A stretch of 64,000 nucleotides of DNA. Origin: Pholis gunnellus. Its lineage: Eukaryota > Chordata > Actinopteri > Perciformes > Pholidae. The DNA lies in contig OU342821.1 of NCBI GenBank assembly GCA_910591455.2, positions 11,051,199 to 11,115,198 of the forward strand, read 5' to 3'. The notes under the pieces were generated by a model. That model did not search any database and was not told where the DNA came from. It saw only the letters and a program-made list of their open reading frames with translations. This document shows, piece by piece, positions 61,655 through 64,000 of this stretch. The stretch's first letter is position 1, and every line of letters begins with the position of its first letter. Made by a program: the position numbers and the translations under genes.

Positions 61655-61870
61655 CACAGCTGTGGCTCAGAGGTAGAGCGGGTCCTCCTTCAGAAGATCA
61701 GCAGTTTGATCCCCTCCTCCCAGTCGATGTGTGGCAAGACACTCAACGCAAATTGCTTAACCCAACTGTGCCATCGCTGTGTGAATGGATGAACGACATG
61801 TAGTAGTGTAAAGGCGCTTTGCGTGGTCGGAAAGACTAGAATAGTGCTATTCAAGTCCATTTACCATTTA
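61655..61870 (+). mobile_element. tRNA-derived SINE
   Basis: The 5' head carries a Pol III A box, tggctcagaggtagagc (61663-61679), and a B box, agtttgatccc (61703-61713), at tRNA-like spacing. The body and tail read caagacactcaacgcaaattg, tgtgaatggatgaacgacat, gtaaaggcgctttg, gtggtcggaaagactagaat, gtgctattcaagtcca and tttaccattt. This is the tail of a SINE family that is abundant in acanthomorph fishes. The body has a few substitutions, so the copy is moderately old. I do not name the subfamily. Confidence 0.88.
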
Positions 61871-62928
61871 GCTTAATACCTGTGGATTCAACGTGGTATT
61901 CACGGCCTGTTAATGTTTAGTGTCAATGTTTTGTCGTCTTTCTTTTATTGATTTTATGAGATGAATAAGGGATGAAGTTTGTGACTAATTTGTAAAGAAG
62001 ACTTTTCACTTCTGGCAATAAATGAATCTACCGGTATCTCTGTGTCATATTCAGTGCCTCATCAAACCCGAAGCATAAGATTGAGAGAAAATATATCTGC
62101 GCTGAGTCCATACTGAAGCATTCCTCACAGCGGCATGCAGAGCCATCATGCTGGAGCACATGAACAAAGCTGCAACAATCACCGTGGGATTCCTCCTTTA
62201 CTCCCATGTTCAGCTTTGCTTCCATTCTGCACCGAACAACGTGTTCTCAAACATGAATCAGGAGTTCAGACCACATCACAACCCTGTGGGGAGTTTCAGT
62301 GTGGCGGCGGAGCTTGGACCATTTATTCACCCACCTTTGTTTAATTATAGGTCAAAGACACCTCAAGGTTTGTGGCCACATACATGTAACAATTCAAAGG
62401 GGGGGGAAACCCCCGGCGGGTACCTCCCGCACCGTAAATAACAGGATCCTGCTATTTTTCTCTGGCTGACCTTCGTGGATTTATGGATCACTGTAGTGAT
62501 CCATAAATTGTTTTGTAGAGTATTTTCTTCGCACTCCTTTAACTCTGGGAGTGGAATACACTTACACAAACTCATGTAATGGACAATTTTGTGTACAGCT
62601 TGTGGCGGGACGATATAAACAGACTGGATGCCACTGAATAACATCTTAATGTTGCAGAGACAGGACTGGTTCCGTGTTTTATCCTGTTTTATACAGTAAC
62701 GTATCACCTACTGTTGTATTAGACGTTTTTCTCGGTGTACTTAATGAACTGGAAGCCGAATATACTCTTGTAAATACTCGTCCTTCTCACATCTATGCTG
62801 TATTAGGGGAGATGTACTTTTGCTTCTCTACGGTGATAGCACGCGGTATAAGTGCAGCAAGTGAATACACACATGAAAATAAATCGTCGTCATTACGCAC
62901 TCGTTCCTCTCTCCTTCTCTCCCCGCAG
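61871..62928. other. Intergenic or intronic DNA before the candidate exon
   Basis: No gene is recognised. It contains a G-run/C-run stretch at 62397-62430 and the perfect inverted repeat at 62479-62508. Confidence 0.5.
62479..62508. repeat. Perfect inverted repeat, 14-bp arms, 2-bp loop
   Basis: The left arm ATTTATGGATCACT is followed by GT and then its exact reverse complement AGTGATCCATAAAT. No mismatch. Confidence 0.95.
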
Positions 62929-62994
62929 GTCCCTCATCCCCTCTTTTCCCTGACTCTTTTTAATCATGTGGAGGACCCGAGTTTTAAAGCCAAG
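62929..62994 (+). CDS. Candidate internal coding exon of an unidentified gene
   Basis: A 66-bp segment sits between a long pyrimidine tract ending ctccccgcag (62919-62928) and a consensus donor AAG|GTAAGA. Only one of three frames is open. In it the segment is exactly 22 codons, phase 0-0 (VPHPLFSLTLF, then NHVEDPSFKAK). I do not recognise the protein and saw no companion exon in the window. Its partners may lie beyond 64000, in which case part of the gene-poor region would be a long first intron. It could also be a chance splice pair or a non-coding RNA exon. Confidence 0.4.
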
Positions 62995-64000
62995 GTAAGA
63001 TAAACTCTGTCTATAGAGTACATCTGGCAGGGAGAGCTCTGCTAGTAAAACAACGGGAGAGCGAAAGGAGGAGAGAGAGCCAGTAAGAAGTCAGGGCGAG
63101 GAGCTGGTTAAAAAGAGAGCAAGGAAGCAGGATGAAGGAGAGAATGAAAACTAAAAATGTGCGCAGGGTTGATGTTGCGCATCCCACTTCTGAGAGCATT
63201 GGCAGTCTCCAACAAAAATAAGTTTAGTTTTGGGAAAAAGGAACACCTTTGCAGTGCGAGAGGGCCAATGTGGCGGCATCCCGTGATAACCCTCACTGTC
63301 TTCATAAACTTATCTCACAGTTCATGCTGCAATCTGCTACTTTGAAATTGTCTGCACAAGCAAATTAACTGACTTTGACTGAGTTAAAGAGTTGAGAAAA
63401 AATAAAAAGTTTGTGGTCAGTGAATCGAGTTTGACATTCTGTGCGTTTAGCTGTTTTTGTCCGCTTTTAGTGTTACAGTGTAGTTTTCAGTTGGTTTTTG
63501 TATCGTGTTTTTATGCTGCCGTCTTGGCCAAGTTTACTTTACAAAAGGGGTTTCTGACATCAGTGAGTTTCCACTGGTTGAGTATAGGTGAAATAAAATA
63601 AAAATAAGTATGGTGAGATATCAGAATGCATAACAAAGTAGTTTTTTTTTAAGAATTCTTCTAAAAAAATGTAGTTGTTATGACGTTAGTCCTTTAAAAT
63701 CTTCTACTCCGTGTGGTACAGGAGAGGGTCATTGGATCATAAACATGGGAGGTTGGGACGGAGCAGTAAGGGAGTGAGACACAGTGAGGGGTTGGTCTGA
63801 CTTATGAAAGACGCATGGAAGTGAGCACGATGAGGCCAAACCTGTAGCAAACGTGAGTTGGTGGTGTGTGTGTGTGTAGAAGTCTGTGTTTCAATACATT
63901 GGTTGGTAATTATGTGTGTCTGTATCCTCTCTTGCATCCTGTACATTTGCCTATATTTGTATGGATATAAGCAGATCAACAAATGTGTGTGTGTGCATGT
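62995..64000. other. Right-edge DNA, no feature recognised
   Basis: AT-rich sequence with purine-rich stretches (63055-63150) and short GT runs near 63866 and 63984. If 62929-62994 is a real exon this would be intron. Confidence 0.5.

Noticed and set aside
61655..61730. A functional tRNA gene suggested by A and B boxes
   Set aside because: The head does not fold as a clean tRNA from the boxes I can see and is followed by a SINE body and tail, so it is a retroposon head.

Overview
The window is nuclear genomic DNA from a bony fish, most likely a percomorph teleost. The evidence is a vertebrate gene with 21 spliced coding exons, many (AC)n/(GT)n microsatellites, and several interspersed repeats whose wording I know from percomorph genomes: a tRNA-derived SINE, hAT-like miniature elements, and 'GGCTGCAACTA'-type and 'GGGATGCAC'-type repeats. 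The species cannot be named from the sequence.

Layout. (1) 1-2375, minus strand: the 5' part of a compact secreted-protein gene of the CCDC80 (DRO1/URB/equarin) family. Seven exons encode 450 residues before the gene leaves the left edge. (2) 2376-5600: intergenic DNA between two divergently transcribed genes. (3) About 5580-32300, plus strand: a complete nnt gene for the mitochondrial proton-pumping NAD(P)+ transhydrogenase. It has one probable non-coding first exon and 21 coding exons. All of these join in frame to give 1088 residues, with the three domains dI (NAD(H) binding), dII (membrane) and dIII (NADP(H) binding) in the animal order. A long 3' UTR follows. (4) About 32300-64000: gene-poor DNA with microsatellites, two complete-looking hAT-type miniature elements, repeat fragments and one SINE. 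Its only plausible coding signal is a 66-bp candidate exon at 62929-62994 with very good splice sites; I do not recognise the protein.

The two genes do not obviously work together. nnt acts in the inner mitochondrial membrane, making NADPH from NADH at the expense of the proton gradient. The CCDC80-like protein should be secreted to the extracellular matrix. They lie head to head with about 3.2 kb between the ccdc80-like start codon and the probable nnt first exon.

I found no evidence of a new multigene system. The observations most worth a second look are: long complementary (AC)n and (TG)n tracts flanking the symmetric 111-bp exon 12 of nnt, which might promote exon looping or circular RNA; a GC-AG intron in the ccdc80-like gene; the orphan exon at 62929; a perfect 14-bp-arm inverted repeat at 62479-62508; and the mobile-element remnants. 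Exon boundaries were set by hand from reading frame and splice consensus. Repeat identities rest on remembered consensus wording, not on a search.
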